Assembly (NCBI RefSeq): GCF_900104585.1
Contig: NZ_FNVX01000004.1
Span: 558,001 to 622,000, forward strand
Direction: 5' to 3'
DNA: 64,000 bases
DNA from: Bacteroides ihuae
GTDB taxonomy: Bacteria; Bacteroidota; Bacteroidia; Bacteroidales; Bacteroidaceae
The notes under the pieces were generated by a model that saw nothing but the letters and a program-made list of their open reading frames with translations, was not told the origin of the DNA and did no database searches. A program made the translations under genes and the position numbers. Within the stretch, counting starts at the first letter, position 1. Every line of letters starts with the position of its first letter. Positions 63,620 to 64,000 of this stretch are shown here, piece after piece.

Positions 63620-64000
63620 ATGGTTATAAAAAGAAACATATCGAAAGAAGAGATATCACAATTGCCCAAAGCATCCTTTCCGGGAAAGATCTATGTTATC
63701 CAGACGGAGGCGGAAGCGGAAAAGGCGGTAGACTACCTATCATCCAGGCAAGTGCTTGGAATAGATAGTGAGACCCGCCCTTCATTCGTTAAAGGGCAGT
63801 CACACAAAGTAGCATTGTTGCAGATCTCTTCCGAGGAGTTTTGTTTCTTGTTCCGCCTCAACCTCACAGGGCTGACAAAGTCGCTACTCGACTTGCTGGA
63901 AAACCCTGCCATCATCAAAGTGGGACTGTCACTGCGCGACGACTTCATGATGCTACGCAAACGGTCGCCCCTGAAGCAGCAAGCTTGCATTGAGTTGCAA
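63620..64000 (+). CDS. 3'-5' exonuclease (RNase D/DnaQ-like, DEDD), 5' part
   Basis: 127 codons are visible before the window ends. The first DEDD motif is LGIDSETRPSF (Asp and Glu), followed by KVALLQISSEEFCFLFRL and IIKVGLSLRDDFMML (second Asp region). It probably degrades RNA or single-stranded DNA from the 3' end. It is co-transcribed with the DUF5063 gene. Confidence 0.88.
   Translation, partial: MVIKRNISKEEISQLPKASFPGKIYVIQTEAEAEKAVDYLSSRQVLGIDSETRPSFVKGQSHKVALLQISSEEFCFLFRLNLTGLTKSLLDLLENPAIIKVGLSLRDDFMMLRKRSPLKQQACIELQ

Overview
The window looks like a chromosomal segment of a Bacteroides-group bacterium (phylum Bacteroidota). The evidence is an adjacent SusC/SusD pair with a divergent hybrid two-component regulator, many promoters with the Bacteroides -7 consensus TAnnTTTG (several with a TTTG near -33), secreted and lipoprotein families typical of the genus, and a metallo-beta-lactamase that closely resembles CcrA/CfiA of B. 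fragilis. No rRNA, CRISPR array, prophage or conjugation genes are visible.

Layout. 1-6.1 kb: a minus-strand operon for a MacAB-like ABC export system (periplasmic adaptor, four FtsX/MacB-type permeases with one cut by the window edge, and one ATPase). 6.3-9.1 kb: a LysM glucosaminidase, cytidine deaminase and a serpin lipoprotein. 9.1-13.0 kb: an accessory-looking block (metallo-beta-lactamase, YhcG/DUF1016 nuclease, DJ-1/PfpI protein, alpha/beta hydrolase) bounded by two diverged direct copies of a ~100-bp non-coding repeat. 13.1-31.7 kb: mostly housekeeping genes: nudC, phosphoglucomutase, C69 dipeptidase, M23 peptidase, ammonium transporter, alanine dehydrogenase, a FabK/nitronate monooxygenase-like enzyme, an ECF sigma/anti-sigma envelope operon, nadC, rlmH, and a queuosine operon (transporter, queC, queF).

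30.4-41.5 kb: a type II NADH dehydrogenase gene is split by an IS256-family element (1,374 bp, 8-bp target duplication). A second copy with an identical transposase lies 7 kb away in the opposite orientation, at the foot of a terminator hairpin. Between them are a FadL-type porin, D-lactate dehydrogenase, pirin, pdxH, an MBL-fold hydrolase, a secreted DUF4468-flavin reductase fusion and a glyoxalase-like protein. 41.5-48.1 kb: small metabolic and stress genes, tRNA-Thr(UGU), a WYL regulator, a GNAT-YoaP protein and an MFS exporter.

48.1-60.6 kb: a compact polysaccharide utilization locus. A hybrid two-component sensor faces susC-susD and a secreted GH43-GH28 fusion, which points to a pectic glycan. 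60.7-62.5 kb: an MqsR-like toxin with a Panacea-domain antitoxin, plus a HipB-like HTH gene preceded by a 24-bp-arm inverted-repeat operator. 63.0-64.0 kb: a DUF5063 protein and the start of a 3'-5' exonuclease.

The strongest structures not explained by genes are a three-copy dispersed family of palindromic 22-bp-unit repeats sharing a 24-nt tail (13.95, 43.55 and 62.66 kb), the paired repeat around the beta-lactamase block, a perfect 17-bp-arm hairpin inside the queuosine operon, and the palindromes around the toxin-antitoxin region.
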